A stretch of DNA of 64,000 nucleotides from assembly GCF_015476335.1 (NCBI RefSeq), contig NZ_JADAQY010000005.1:62001-126000 (forward strand). The letters run 5' to 3'. This document shows, piece by piece, positions 46,285-56,048 of the stretch (positions within the stretch are counted from its first letter, which is position 1; the number at the start of each line of letters is the position of its first letter). The DNA comes from Rickettsia endosymbiont of Cardiosporidium cionae (GTDB taxonomy: Bacteria; Pseudomonadota; Alphaproteobacteria; Rickettsiales; Rickettsiaceae). The notes under the pieces were generated by a model. The model was given only the letters and a program-made list of their open reading frames with translations. It had not been told where the DNA came from and searched no databases. Position numbers and translations under genes: made by a program.

Positions 46285-47417
46285 AATTTTACCAAAATTC
46301 TGGACCATATAAATTATCTCAAATATGTGATTTGATAGGTTACAGTAATATAAATATTAGTAATAAAGATTTGTTAATCTATGACGTTAGTTCAATAGAA
46401 AGCGCCAAAGAAGGGGAGCTAGCAGTATTACATAATATAAAATACTTGGAAATGTTATTGGCTACACAAGCTACAGTCTGTATAGTACCGAAAGATGTAG
46501 TACAAGATATACAATCAATTCAAGCTATCGTGCTAGAAATAGATAATCCACACTTTGCTTACGCTAGCATAATGGATTTATTCTACTCAAGTCATAGATA
46601 TATTACTAAAAATAATAACTATAATACACGTAATAATATTCAATCCGTAATGTCAACTGCTAGAATTGCACATAACGCTAGCATAGGCAATAACGCCAAT
46701 ATAGGCAATAACGTTATTATAGGAAGTAATTCTAAAATAGGGAATAATGTTACAATAGGCAATGCAGTTGAAATTGGTAATGATGTTTGCGTAGGACATA
46801 ACATTATAATAGAAGATGAAGCAAAAATAGCTAATAATACTGTTATTGGATCTAACAGCATTATCTGTTACAAAGTAAGTATAGGAAATAACTGTAATAT
46901 ATCTCCACAAGTTTACATTACACACAGTATTGTAGGAGATTTTGTTGTAATTGAACCTGGTGCAAAAATCGGTACAAATGGATTTGGTTTTGCTGAACAT
47001 AATGGAAATTACAAGCAAGTACCACATATAGGGAGGGTAATCATAGGAAATCACGTAGCAATTGGAGCAAATACTACAATCAATCGAGGATCTATCCAAG
47101 ATACAATAGTAGAAGATCATTGTAGAATCGATAACTTAGTGCAAATCGCACATAACGTACATCTAAAAAAAGGTTGCATACTGGCAGGACAAGTAGGCAT
47201 AGCAGGGAGCAGTGTAATAGGTGAATATTCTAGCTTAGGAGGTCAAGTGGGCATAGCAGGACACTTAAATATACATAGCAATGTAAAAATCGCTGCAAAA
47301 TCAGGTGTTATGAAGGATGTTAAGCAATCTATGACGGTAGGCGGCATTCCTGCTGTACCTATAAAGCAATGGCATAAACAGAGCATAATGTTAAAAAAGA
47401 TTATAAATAACAAATAA
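46272..47417 (+). CDS. lpxD: UDP-3-O-acylglucosamine N-acyltransferase LpxD
   Basis: LpxD adds the second acyl chain to lipid A precursors. The N-terminal uridine-binding domain (about 1-110) is followed by a left-handed parallel beta helix built from hexapeptides (about 125-330), with many NIGNN-type Asn-rich repeats at 130-200. The active region is QIAHNVHLKKGCILAGQVGI near residue 292 with the catalytic His. Length 381 is longer than the usual about 340, because of additional hexapeptide coils or a longer linker near 115-200. Overlaps fmt by 13 bases and heads an lpxD-fabZ-lpxA run. Confidence 0.95.
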   Translation: MQNIEFYQNSGPYKLSQICDLIGYSNINISNKDLLIYDVSSIESAKEGELAVLHNIKYLEMLLATQATVCIVPKDVVQDIQSIQAIVLEIDNPHFAYASIMDLFYSSHRYITKNNNYNTRNNIQSVMSTARIAHNASIGNNANIGNNVIIGSNSKIGNNVTIGNAVEIGNDVCVGHNIIIEDEAKIANNTVIGSNSIICYKVSIGNNCNISPQVYITHSIVGDFVVIEPGAKIGTNGFGFAEHNGNYKQVPHIGRVIIGNHVAIGANTTINRGSIQDTIVEDHCRIDNLVQIAHNVHLKKGCILAGQVGIAGSSVIGEYSSLGGQVGIAGHLNIHSNVKIAAKSGVMKDVKQSMTVGGIPAVPIKQWHKQSIMLKKIINNK

Positions 47418-47428
47418 TAAATTGTTGA

Positions 47429-47881
47429 ATGATGAATAAAAAAATACTTGATATTAATGATATTGTGAAAATATTGCCGCATAGATATCCTTTCTTACTA
47501 GTAGATTATGTAACCGAGATAGAGGTAGGTAACAAAATTTCTGGAACAAAAAATGTCACTATAAATGAACCTTATTTTACAGGACATTTTCCTAATATCC
47601 CTGTAATGCCAGGAGTACTAATAATAGAAGCAATGGCTCAGCTATCTGCTATTTTGGTACTAAAATCTACTACAGATATTTCACTTAATCGAGAAATGTT
47701 CTTGATGTCTGTTGAGAATGCTAAATTTCGTAAATTAGTTTTACCTGGAGACGTACTAAAAATTCATTCTAGCATTAAACAAAATAGAGGAAGCGTATGC
47801 AAATTTGAAGCATGTGTACAAGTAAATGAAAGCGTGATAGCAGAATCTAATTTTACAGCAATGTTACGAGATAGAAAATGA
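47429..47881 (+). CDS. fabZ: 3-hydroxyacyl-ACP dehydratase FabZ
   Basis: FabZ dehydrates 3-hydroxyacyl-ACP in fatty acid synthesis. LPHRYPFLLVDYV near residue 15, then GHFPNIPVMPGVLIIEAMAQ near residue 51 gives the catalytic His and Glu. Length 150 is normal. Between lpxD and lpxA, it balances flux of 3-hydroxyacyl-ACP between phospholipid and lipid A. Gap of 11 bases from lpxD and a 4-base ATGA overlap with lpxA show coupling. Two adjacent ATGs open the frame. Confidence 0.98.
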   Translation: MMNKKILDINDIVKILPHRYPFLLVDYVTEIEVGNKISGTKNVTINEPYFTGHFPNIPVMPGVLIIEAMAQLSAILVLKSTTDISLNREMFLMSVENAKFRKLVLPGDVLKIHSSIKQNRGSVCKFEACVQVNESVIAESNFTAMLRDRK

Positions 47882-48690
47882 CGATACATCAAACAGCAAT
47901 AGTAGATAAAGGAGCCAAAATCGGTGATAATGTTAGTATAGGGCCTTACTGCGTAATAGGCAGCTCAGTGACATTAGGAGACGATGTTATAATTAAAAAT
48001 CATGTAGTAATAGACGGAATTACTAGTATCGGCTCAGGTTCAATAATATATTCTTTTGCATCTATTGGAAGCAATCCGCAAGATCTAAAATACAACGGAG
48101 AAAAATCAAAAACTGTAATAGGAAAAAATAATATAATCAGAGAGTATGTAACTATTCAGCCTGGAACAAAATCTGGAGGCATGATAACATCTGTTGGTAA
48201 TGACTGTTTGTTTATGATAGGAGCACATATAGCACATGATTGTAAATTAGGTAATAATATCATATTAGCTAATTATGTTAGCCTTGGAGGCCATGTAGAA
48301 ATAGGAGATTATGCCATTATTGGGGGTATGTCTGCAGTATTACAAAAAGTTCGTATAGGCAATCACGCTATGTTAGGGGGGTTATCAGGGTTAGATAGTG
48401 ATCTCATTCCGTTTGGTATTGCTAAAAATGATAGGGCAAAGCTATCTGGTTTAAATCTGATAGGAATGAAAAGAAGGAATTTTGATCATACAAAATCTCT
48501 AGAAGCTAATCGTATTATTAAATCTATGCTAAAACTAAATCATAATAATGTAATTAATTCAGAATCTGAGGAGATAGAGAAAAAATTAAAGAACCACGAA
48601 GATAATAAAATCATTCAAGACATTACAAAATTTATCACACAAGGCCCACGACGAAATATTTGTGGCCTCAAAAAATGTAAACAGCACTAG
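47878..48690 (+). CDS. lpxA: UDP-N-acetylglucosamine acyltransferase LpxA
   Basis: LpxA performs the first acylation in lipid A synthesis. Hexapeptide repeats fill residues 5-190, with the family block FASIGSNPQDLKYNGEKSKT near residue 61, MIGAHIAHDCKLGNNIILAN near residue 115 with the catalytic His, and GGMSAVLQKVRIG near 150. The helical C-terminal domain follows. Length 270 fits. Last gene of the lpxD-fabZ-lpxA run; convergent with hemF. Confidence 0.98.
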   Translation: MTIHQTAIVDKGAKIGDNVSIGPYCVIGSSVTLGDDVIIKNHVVIDGITSIGSGSIIYSFASIGSNPQDLKYNGEKSKTVIGKNNIIREYVTIQPGTKSGGMITSVGNDCLFMIGAHIAHDCKLGNNIILANYVSLGGHVEIGDYAIIGGMSAVLQKVRIGNHAMLGGLSGLDSDLIPFGIAKNDRAKLSGLNLIGMKRRNFDHTKSLEANRIIKSMLKLNHNNVINSESEEIEKKLKNHEDNKIIQDITKFITQGPRRNICGLKKCKQH

Positions 48691-48710
48691 CAATATACTT
48701 TAGCATCAAG

Positions 48711-49562
48711 TTAGTCCCACTTGACTACAGGGGGTAGTGACATAAATATTGCTTCTACATTCCCGCCAGTTGCTAATCCAAAACTTGTACCTCTATCATA
48801 TAATAAGTTAAATTCTACATATCTGCCTCTGCGCTTTAATTGATATTCTCGCTGCTGATTATTCCATTTTAAATTAATTTTAGGTAAAATAATTTCTGGA
48901 TATATTTCATGTAAAGTGATACCAACATCTTTTACAAAATTTAGATCTTTTGTATAATCTCCATTATTCATATAATCAAAAAATATACCACCTACCCCCC
49001 GTGGTTCGTTTCTATGTTTCAGATAAAAATATTCATCACATTTTAACTTAAATTTTTCATAATATCCTGAATTATGTTTATTACATAATTTTTCTAATGC
49101 ATTATGAAATTTTCTAGTTTCTAGTTCATCAGGATATATAGGTGTTAAATCTATACCTCCTCCGAACCAATACTGAGTTGTTTCAATATATCTAGTATTA
49201 AAATGTATAGCTGGTATTAAAGGAGATTGCATATGTGCTACTAAAGATATACCAGTTGCAAAAAACCGTCTATCATTCTCAGTACCAGGAATTTTGGTAG
49301 CAAAATCTCTATCAAAAATCCCAGATACTGAAGATATATTAACTCCTACTTTCTCAAAAATCTTACCTCTCATAATAGAAATTTCACCACCCCCGCTGCC
49401 AGCATGATGTTTCCAAATTTTCCTTTGGAATTTACTGCTGCTAGCCAACTCTGAAGCTGAACAAACTTTGCCCTGATATTCTGCTTCTATTGATTCGTAT
49501 GAAAGACAAATTTTATCTCTCAATTCAGTAAAATACTTTGCAGCAATATTACCTCTATCCAT
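48711..49562 (-). CDS. hemF: oxygen-dependent coproporphyrinogen III oxidase
   Basis: HemF converts coproporphyrinogen III to protoporphyrinogen IX with O2. The blocks HAGSGGGEISIMRGKIFEKV near residue 50, PAIHFNTRYIETTQYWFGGG near residue 117 with metal-binding His, and LKRRGRYVEFNLLYDRGTSF near residue 239 are family signatures. Length 283 is slightly short but complete. The O2-dependent enzyme indicates an aerobic life. It is followed after 34 bases by the reverse-strand yraN further upstream; both are on the minus strand. Confidence 0.97.
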   Translation of the reverse strand: MDRGNIAAKYFTELRDKICLSYESIEAEYQGKVCSASELASSSKFQRKIWKHHAGSGGGEISIMRGKIFEKVGVNISSVSGIFDRDFATKIPGTENDRRFFATGISLVAHMQSPLIPAIHFNTRYIETTQYWFGGGIDLTPIYPDELETRKFHNALEKLCNKHNSGYYEKFKLKCDEYFYLKHRNEPRGVGGIFFDYMNNGDYTKDLNFVKDVGITLHEIYPEIILPKINLKWNNQQREYQLKRRGRYVEFNLLYDRGTSFGLATGGNVEAIFMSLPPVVKWD

Positions 49563-49596
49563 AGTGTAAGAATCTATTATTTACTATTAGAAATAA

Positions 49597-49941
49597 TCAC
49601 CATATATTCTCTAAAAAAATGGGAAAATTGTAAGGCCTTACTATTACCAAATCAAACCTCATATCAAAAGAAGAATAAAATTCATTAGATGCCACAAAAA
49701 CCTTAGCTGAGTTTTGAATTCTACGCTTTTGGTAAGTGGAAATTATATTATAATCATATAAATATTTTCTAAATTTTACCTCAATAAAAACAATAACGTT
49801 ACTCTTAACAGCTACTATATCTATTTCACCAGTGTAAGACCTAAATCTATGTGATAATATCTTATAAAACCTAAATTTATAACAAAATATTACAAAATAC
49901 TCTGAAATAATACCAATTTTGTTATTACTCAACTTATCCAT
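49597..49941 (-). CDS. yraN: UPF0102 protein YraN (nuclease-like fold)
   Basis: 114 residues with HRFRSYTGEIDIVAVKSNVI and VFIEVKFRK, the UPF0102 signature GEIDLI...FVEVK with the Glu, Asp and Lys arrangement of Holliday-junction-resolvase-like folds. The biochemical role is not established in most bacteria. Upstream of hemF on the same strand. Confidence 0.9.
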   Translation of the reverse strand: MDKLSNNKIGIISEYFVIFCYKFRFYKILSHRFRSYTGEIDIVAVKSNVIVFIEVKFRKYLYDYNIISTYQKRRIQNSAKVFVASNEFYSSFDMRFDLVIVRPYNFPIFLENIW

Positions 49942-49968
49942 GCTAATACATGATAATTCAGACCAAAA

Positions 49969-51243
49969 TTACTTTTTGTTATTCATATTCTGATCGATTA
50001 ATTGAAGGATATGCTGCTTCATATTATGAATTATCAAAATGAACACAGCTGAAACTAACATAAGATAAAATGCTGGAGAATAATATAAGCCTGTTTTTGA
50101 AGTAAGCCAGCTTGAAATCATAGCTGAGGTACCACCAAACATAGCTATTCCTAAATTATAACTAAATGATACACCAGAAAATCTTTCTTCAGGCTTAAAT
50201 AAAGATATAATAAATATATAGGCTGTACCAGATATACAACCTCCTAATAATGCTAATATAGTCAAAACTAATAACTGTAGTAAAAGATTGGTTGAGCCCA
50301 TTAAAAACAATGTAGGTAAAGATAGTAATAAAATCATTATGCTAGAAACATAAATCAATTTAAACCTCCCTAATAAATCTGACATATGGCCAAATAGCGG
50401 CATAGTTAACATCATTATAGTAGAGGAATAAGCTAAAAGAGATAGAGATGTAGTTTTATTAAAATGTAATATATTAGAATAATATATATTAGTGTAGACC
50501 TTAACAAAATAAACGATACTACTTGCACAAGCACCTAAAGCAAACGTTATAAACATCGACCTCCACGAAGATTTTATAACATGTATAAATGGGGATTTTA
50601 GGGTATATTTCCGTTGTTCTAACACTTTAAATATAGGAGTCTCAGATACCCTAAGCCTTATATAAAATCCTACTAATCCCATAACTCCACCTAGCAAAAA
50701 TGCGTACCTCCATGCAAATTCTAAATATCCAAGATATTTATCTAATATTATCCCAATAATCGAAGCAATCATTGTTCCAGCAATATTAGAAGCGTGAACT
50801 ATACCAGCTGTAAAACCAGGTCTAAGATTTTGATAATGTTCTAAAATAAATATTGCAGCCCCTGCCCCTTCTCCACTAATGCATAGCCCCTGAGACAATC
50901 GCATTATAGCAAGTGTTAAAGGCGCATAAAACCCTATATCCTCATATGATGGAATCAGCCCTATCACGAATGTAGGTATTGTCATACCTACCATTGAGAT
51001 AATGAGTGATATTCTTCTACCAAATCTATCTCCAATAAATCCAAAAATTATACCACCAATAGGTCTGGTTAAAAACCCTACAGAAAAAATTGCTAAACTA
51101 TATATAGTTTGTACATACTCTACATCTTTAGGAAAAAAAGTTTTACCGATAATTACTAAAAAAACAGCAAAGACGGTAAAATCATAATATTCCAGTATAT
51201 TCCCTATAATGGCAGAAAATACTATAGAGGTACGCTTATTCAT
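49969..51243 (-). CDS. MFS transporter, MHS/ProP family
   Basis: 424 residues and twelve hydrophobic segments. The MFS loop is GGIIFGFIGDRFGRRISLII near residue 63 with the canonical DRFGRR, and the MHS-type SQGLCISGEGAGAAIFILEH block is near residue 117. ProP-like members take up proline, betaine or dicarboxylates with protons; the substrate here is unknown. Rickettsiales carry many such carriers for host metabolites. Located 27 bases upstream of yraN on the same strand. Confidence 0.9.
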   Translation of the reverse strand: MNKRTSIVFSAIIGNILEYYDFTVFAVFLVIIGKTFFPKDVEYVQTIYSLAIFSVGFLTRPIGGIIFGFIGDRFGRRISLIISMVGMTIPTFVIGLIPSYEDIGFYAPLTLAIMRLSQGLCISGEGAGAAIFILEHYQNLRPGFTAGIVHASNIAGTMIASIIGIILDKYLGYLEFAWRYAFLLGGVMGLVGFYIRLRVSETPIFKVLEQRKYTLKSPFIHVIKSSWRSMFITFALGACASSIVYFVKVYTNIYYSNILHFNKTTSLSLLAYSSTIMMLTMPLFGHMSDLLGRFKLIYVSSIMILLLSLPTLFLMGSTNLLLQLLVLTILALLGGCISGTAYIFIISLFKPEERFSGVSFSYNLGIAMFGGTSAMISSWLTSKTGLYYSPAFYLMLVSAVFILIIHNMKQHILQLIDQNMNNKK

Positions 51244-51388
51244 TAAACCAATTATCCTAAACTATCTTTAACACTTACTTAACAAGTAATACAATTAGCT
51301 AATTTATAAAGAAACAAATCATTATCAGATAACGATATAGATTTACTAAACTAAGAATAATCTTTTACTTTGTGATAATCATTTTATA

Positions 51389-51417
51389 TTGACATAATAG
51401 CTAATTCACTATATCAC
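51389..51417 (+). promoter_or_regulatory. putative sigma-70 promoter of thrS
   Basis: A perfect TTGACA at 51389-51394 and TATCAC at 51412-51417 with a 17-base spacer. Transcription from about 51424 would give an 86-base leader before the thrS ATG, starting near the GC-richer aagaagtgggtggatagccg. The rest of the 51244-51509 spacer shows nothing else that I can name. Confidence 0.5.
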
Positions 51418-51509
51418 TTAAGAAGTGGGTGGATAGCCGATAATACACTGAATTCTTAGCCATTCAATCAAGTCATATACTGTAATAATAAATATCAGAA
51501 TCGTAGAAA

Positions 51510-53417
51510 ATGATCAAGATAATTTTAGATAATAATGAAATTAAGCATTTTAATTCACCATTAACCGGTTTAGAGCTTGCAACCTCTATTTCAAAATCAC
51601 TTGAAAAAAATGCATTTGCAATGGAAATTGATGGTAAGTTGTATGACTTAAATCAACTCATCACTGAAGACAGTAAAATTAATATTATTACAATCGATAA
51701 TGAAAAAGCACTAGATATTATTAGGCATGATACAGCACATCTTTTGGCATCAGCTGTTAAAGAAATTTTTCCTGAAGTACAAGTAACCATAGGCCCTACT
51801 ATCAAAGATGGATTTTATTATGATTTTGCTACGAGCTATAATTTTAAAATCTCAGATTTACAAGTGATAGAAAAAAAAATGCACCAATTAGCAAAAAAAA
51901 ATGATAAATTTTGCCGGCAAATATGTAGCAGAAAAGAAGCCATAGAATTATTCAAAAAATTAGGTGAAGATTATAAATTAGAAATAATAGATTCCATAGA
52001 TAAAAATGAGCCTATCAGCTTATACAAACAAGGAGATTTTATAGACTTATGCCGAGGGCCACATGGTACCTCTACAGCAAAATTAAAATACTTTAAACTT
52101 ACAAAAATAGCAGCAGCATACTGGCGAGGAGATAACAGTAAGCAAATGTTACAACGCATATACGGCACAGCATGGAGCACTCAAGAACAACTGGATAATT
52201 ACCTCTATATCCTAGAAGAATCTGCAAAAAGAGACCACAGAAAAATAGGTAAGGAATTATCCCTATTTCACTTCCAAGATGAAGCGCAAGGTATACCCTT
52301 TTGGCATCATAATGGATATATTATATACAAAATTCTTCAGGAATATCTTAGAAAAAAATTGATTAAAGCATCCTACATAGAAGTAAAAACTCCAGGGCTG
52401 GCTGATAAAAAATTATGGGAAGATTCAGGTCATTGGGATAAATTTCAAGAAAATATGTTTATTTTAAAAGATGAAGATAAAACATATGCTTTAAAACCTA
52501 TGAATTGCCCTTGTCATATACAAATATTCAATCAAACACTAAAAAGTTATAAAGAATTGCCAATCAGAATGTCTGAATTTGGATCATGCTATCGAAAAGA
52601 GGCATCTGGGGCGTTACACGGCCTACTAAGAGTGAAAAATTTCGTCCAAGATGATGCTCATATATTTTGTGAAATAGAACATATAAATAGTGAAACAGTA
52701 TCATTTTGTAATTTGCTTACCGGCATATATGAAGATTTTGGCTTTAAAGATATTAGTATAAATTTTTCAGATAGACCATCAATTAGAGCAGGATCTGATG
52801 AAATATGGGATTCAGCCGAGTCTGCACTCAAATCAGCAATACTAAAAACTGGATTAAAATATCAACTTAATAAGGGGGATGGAGCATTTTATGGTCCAAA
52901 ACTTGACTTTATACTAAAAGATGCAGTAGGAAGGCATTGGCAATGCGGAACATTACAGGTAGACTTCATATTACCATCTAGGTTAAATGCTAAGTATATT
53001 AATAAATTGGGTAAAAAAGAGACCCCTGTAATATTACACAGAGCAGTATTAGGAAGTATAGAAAGATTTATAGGAATATTAATAGAAGAATTTGCAGGTA
53101 AATTCCCCATTTGGCTTGCGCCAGTACAAGTAGCAATAGCAACCATTACTAATGCTCAAGATAGCTATGCACGAGAAATATATAATATATTATTAAATGC
53201 AAATATCAGGACAATGCTCAATATTAACTCTGAAAAAATAAATTATAAAATACGTCAGCTGTATAATCAAAAAATACCAATAATTGCTATCATAGGAAAA
53301 CAAGAAGCATTGAATAACAACATAACCCTTAGATCTGCTCATAATGATTCACAAGAGACAATTTCAATAGAAACATTAATAAACAGAATTAAACTTGAAA
53401 ATACAAAATATCTGTAA
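51510..53417 (+). CDS. thrS: threonyl-tRNA synthetase
   Basis: 635 residues, a class II synthetase with TGS domain (1-60), editing domain (about 65-225, with [15 protein letters not shown] carrying HxxxH and later DLCRGPH), catalytic core and anticodon domain (about 530-635). Motif 2 is [20 protein letters not shown] near residue 352, zinc ligands include MNCPCH near residue 331, and motif 3 contains [20 protein letters not shown] near residue 511. Complete. It is convergent with the minus-strand genes 53491-55816. Confidence 0.98.
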   Translation: MIKIILDNNEIKHFNSPLTGLELATSISKSLEKNAFAMEIDGKLYDLNQLITEDSKINIITIDNEKALDIIRHDTAHLLASAVKEIFPEVQVTIGPTIKDGFYYDFATSYNFKISDLQVIEKKMHQLAKKNDKFCRQICSRKEAIELFKKLGEDYKLEIIDSIDKNEPISLYKQGDFIDLCRGPHGTSTAKLKYFKLTKIAAAYWRGDNSKQMLQRIYGTAWSTQEQLDNYLYILEESAKRDHRKIGKELSLFHFQDEAQGIPFWHHNGYIIYKILQEYLRKKLIKASYIEVKTPGLADKKLWEDSGHWDKFQENMFILKDEDKTYALKPMNCPCHIQIFNQTLKSYKELPIRMSEFGSCYRKEASGALHGLLRVKNFVQDDAHIFCEIEHINSETVSFCNLLTGIYEDFGFKDISINFSDRPSIRAGSDEIWDSAESALKSAILKTGLKYQLNKGDGAFYGPKLDFILKDAVGRHWQCGTLQVDFILPSRLNAKYINKLGKKETPVILHRAVLGSIERFIGILIEEFAGKFPIWLAPVQVAIATITNAQDSYAREIYNILLNANIRTMLNINSEKINYKIRQLYNQKIPIIAIIGKQEALNNNITLRSAHNDSQETISIETLINRIKLENTKYL

Positions 53418-53490
53418 AAAAAGATGGGCTGCTAAAAACTAAATACAAAAAACAAATGACACAAGAAATGAATTTTAAAATTCATTATTA

Positions 53491-53955
53491 CTATTTGTAG
53501 TTATCAATAAATTTCTCTATAGCCTGCTTTTTATCAAAATTTTGTAACATTATATAATTTTTCCAAAAAATATTAATATATGCACTATAGTCGATCAGTT
53601 CTAGATAGGCTTTTCTAGTGACTTTACCTAACACGACATCATCATTATCTAACATCAAAATCTTAGATTCGTTTTTTATAAATATCAGCCTTAGATTATC
53701 ACTTTGCTTAATATCTTTATTATCCATGACTGGTATAATGTTTAAAGATGTAGAATTACAAAAACGAATACCGGCTATAGGCAAAACCATAGATACAGAG
53801 TTTTCTGCTAAAGAATTTGATGAAAAAATACCAGAATTAGAGCAATCCATGCTGCAGCCCAAACACTTTATACACCCAAAATAAAATAAAAGGTTTAATA
53901 ACAAAATATATATAAAAACCCTATATAATTTATATAAACAAAATGTAAAACTCAT
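53491..53955 (-). CDS. unknown Cys-rich membrane-anchored or secreted protein
   Basis: I do not recognise this 154-residue protein. It opens with a hydrophobic segment (about residues 12-27, VFIYILLLNLLFYFGC) that could be a signal peptide, lipobox or membrane anchor, followed by four Cys at 28, 31, 34 and 38 in a CIKCLGCSMDC pattern. A mature part of about 110 residues contains predicted beta strands and a Leu/Lys-rich end. It lies 22 bases downstream of the PopZ-like gene, in the same direction as tolC, so it may belong to that transcription unit. Base composition resembles its neighbours. Confidence 0.6.
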   Translation of the reverse strand: MSFTFCLYKLYRVFIYILLLNLLFYFGCIKCLGCSMDCSNSGIFSSNSLAENSVSMVLPIAGIRFCNSTSLNIIPVMDNKDIKQSDNLRLIFIKNESKILMLDNDDVVLGKVTRKAYLELIDYSAYINIFWKNYIMLQNFDKKQAIEKFIDNYK

Positions 53956-53977
53956 ATAAAAAACTATTCATAACTAT

Positions 53978-54394
53978 TTATAACTTTGTAATACTAAACT
54001 GTTCTAAAATTATCTGTTTGACTATTGAAGATAAATGCTCTTTAGGCAACCTAGTAATAGATTCTTTGATAACACGTATTAACAAATCATTCATAAATTC
54101 TGCATTTTTACTGTAAATAATAGATATAATTTTACTTAATAAAACCTCTTTATATTCTGCTTCAGAATTTTCTGCATCTGATATATTAATGAATGTATCA
54201 CCATTATCTAACAATACATTAGTTAATTCTAAGACATTTTCTGTATTATCATATTCATCTTCTACTTCATTTTTTGTTTGAGTATTGCCTCCATCTTCCA
54301 TTATACTCTTGATTGCCTGTCTAATATCATTTATGTTGGCTCTGCCACTATCAGGAAATTCTTGGGAAGTATTATTACTACTATCTAAACTCAT
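53978..54394 (-). CDS. PopZ-like polar organising protein (DUF2497)
   Basis: 138 residues with the two ends that define DUF2497: an N-terminal short helix NINDIRQAIKSIMEDGG near residue 20 (family EEILASIRRIIAED) and a C-terminal Lys/Glu-rich helical region near 100-138 (LLIRVIKESITRLPKEHLSS). The centre is acidic, containing ENVLELTNVLLDNG, resembling the VLDLTEVV block. PopZ self-assembles at cell poles and binds ParB and other regulators in Caulobacter. The tolC-DUF2497 adjacency is usual in alphaproteobacteria, normally followed by valS, which is replaced here by the Cys-rich gene. Confidence 0.75.
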   Translation of the reverse strand: MSLDSSNNTSQEFPDSGRANINDIRQAIKSIMEDGGNTQTKNEVEDEYDNTENVLELTNVLLDNGDTFINISDAENSEAEYKEVLLSKIISIIYSKNAEFMNDLLIRVIKESITRLPKEHLSSIVKQIILEQFSITKL

Positions 54395-54463
54395 ACTAAG
54401 TACTTAATATTTAATTTACACTAACATCTAAACTAAAATACACTAAACCATCTACACAATAGA

Positions 54464-55816
54464 TCAGTTAAACTTTACTGCAGATTCTGGATCAAAATAT
54501 TCGGTACTAAGATTCATATAATAGCCTATCAATTCTCCTAATAAAGATTTAACTTCATAATGAGCTAAAATCACAGATATTTTATTAATAATCTCCTGTT
54601 TTCGCAGATTATTTAGCTTTTCTTGAGATTCTATTACATCTGTTATATTTTTTGTTCCAGATCCTATATTAAATTCTTCTTGCTCAGAACGATGTACCAG
54701 ATCTGCAGCTTTTACGGCCTCAAGTATTGCGGCATGTCTTACTTTTAAAGCTTGTAATTTTTCCCAAATTGCTAAAGTATCAGAATGCAATTTTTTATTA
54801 AGATATCTAATTGAAGTGCTGGCGCTCCTTAATACCTTATCAGCTTGCCTAATTCTAGTATACTCTGCACCACCAGCAAATATAGGTACGTCAAGGTTGA
54901 GAGATACTGTACTACCTCTGTCATTAAATTTTTGGTTATACCCTCCTGTTTTGGTAGATGTTTTAGTCTGCCATAATACAGAACCCACCACTCTAGGGGA
55001 TAAAGCGGCAACAACAGTATATTTATCAGATTTAGCTTTGCGTAGCTTATAATGAGCAATTTTCAGATCATGATTCTGCTTTAAAACAACATCCATAAAT
55101 AGATCCAGAGTCCCAGGTAAAACATTACCTAAATCATCATTTGGCATAACAAGATTCTCAGAATCAATGCCAAAAGATGTAAGAAATTTAGATTTTAAGG
55201 TTTTTAATTCTGCAAATTCTTCTGCTAACTTTGCCTCCGCTGAGAACTTAGCTGATTGCGCATTTGCTAAATCCTTCACTGTGGCTTCACCTAAACTGTA
55301 CCTAGTGTTAACTACGTTCAATATTTTATTGTGATTAGCTACAGTTTGATTAGTAATATCATAATGCATTGTTTTAGCTAAAACTTCTAGATAAGTCTTA
55401 ATTAATTCTAGCAATACTGTTTGTTCTTTAGAATAATATTCTTCTTTTGCAATTAAAGACTGTACTTTGCTGGATTGAAGTTTAGCAACACTTGAACCTC
55501 CACTAAAAAACACATGATCTAAACGTACTAAAGAAGAATTACTCTTTGTTTGATTAGTAAAATTTGGACCTTTACCTGACTGTTTATTATATAGCTCATG
55601 TTGTGCCATAACCTTAGGCATGAATTCAGCCACTACCTCGTATTTATTATCCAAAGCTATTAAAAAATTCAGCTTATTAATGCGAAAAATCTCATTATTG
55701 GAATAACTATAATTTATTGCTTCCTCTAAAGTCATAGAATATGATTTAGAAAAAGAAAATATAAGCAAGACCACTATTATAAAATAATACCTATAAAACA
55801 CCCAATACCACAACAA
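54464..55816 (-). CDS. tolC: TolC-family outer membrane efflux/secretion channel
   Basis: TolC trimers form the exit duct for type I secretion and efflux. The mature protein starts near SMTLEEAINYSYSNNEIFRI, the first OEP repeat; the second repeat begins near DLFMDVVLKQNHDLKIAHYK (about residue 240), and NLDVPIFAGGAEYTRIRQAD near residue 305 is the beta-barrel block. Start is uncertain: no ATG precedes residue 28, so TTG at 55816 or GTG at 55801 is probable, both giving a signal peptide. 450 residues is normal. Serves the type I exporter at 18-21 kb by inference. Confidence 0.93.
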   Translation of the reverse strand: MLWYWVFYRYYFIIVVLLIFSFSKSYSMTLEEAINYSYSNNEIFRINKLNFLIALDNKYEVVAEFMPKVMAQHELYNKQSGKGPNFTNQTKSNSSLVRLDHVFFSGGSSVAKLQSSKVQSLIAKEEYYSKEQTVLLELIKTYLEVLAKTMHYDITNQTVANHNKILNVVNTRYSLGEATVKDLANAQSAKFSAEAKLAEEFAELKTLKSKFLTSFGIDSENLVMPNDDLGNVLPGTLDLFMDVVLKQNHDLKIAHYKLRKAKSDKYTVVAALSPRVVGSVLWQTKTSTKTGGYNQKFNDRGSTVSLNLDVPIFAGGAEYTRIRQADKVLRSASTSIRYLNKKLHSDTLAIWEKLQALKVRHAAILEAVKAADLVHRSEQEEFNIGSGTKNITDVIESQEKLNNLRKQEIINKISVILAHYEVKSLLGELIGYYMNLSTEYFDPESAVKFN

Positions 55817-55960
55817 CTATGTTTAACTAATTTTCTATATATACAGCCTATGAGTGTAATTGAATTAAATATTTATGTCAATTATTACTATACATTTCAA
55901 TGTTTAACCCAAAAGATACAAATCTATTTTTACTAAAATTAAATATAATAGTATAGAAAT

Positions 55961-55975
55961 TGGCATTAATATTGC
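55961..55975 (+). promoter_or_regulatory. sigma-54 (-24/-12) promoter of the hook-associated operon
   Basis: The sequence TTGGCATTAATATTGCT (from 55960) matches the sigma-54 consensus YTGGCACGNNNNTTGCW at 15 of the conserved positions with the exact GG-to-GC spacing (GG at 55962-55963, GC at 55974-55975). Transcription would begin near 55987, about 60 bases before the first flagellar gene at 56049. rpoN is in this window at 32702-34051. Good evidence by pattern and context; no footprint exists. Confidence 0.72.
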
Positions 55976-56048
55976 TGTAAATAAATTATTAGTAATAAAA
56001 ATTATTTAATACTTAAATTAAATTAATATTAACAGGTGTTTGGCATAT

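Noticed and set aside
46653-47120. 155-codon minus-strand frame inside lpxD
   Set aside because: LpxD is secure by hexapeptide repeats and active-site His; the opposite frame has an Ile/Tyr/Asn-rich sequence that is the complement of the repeats.
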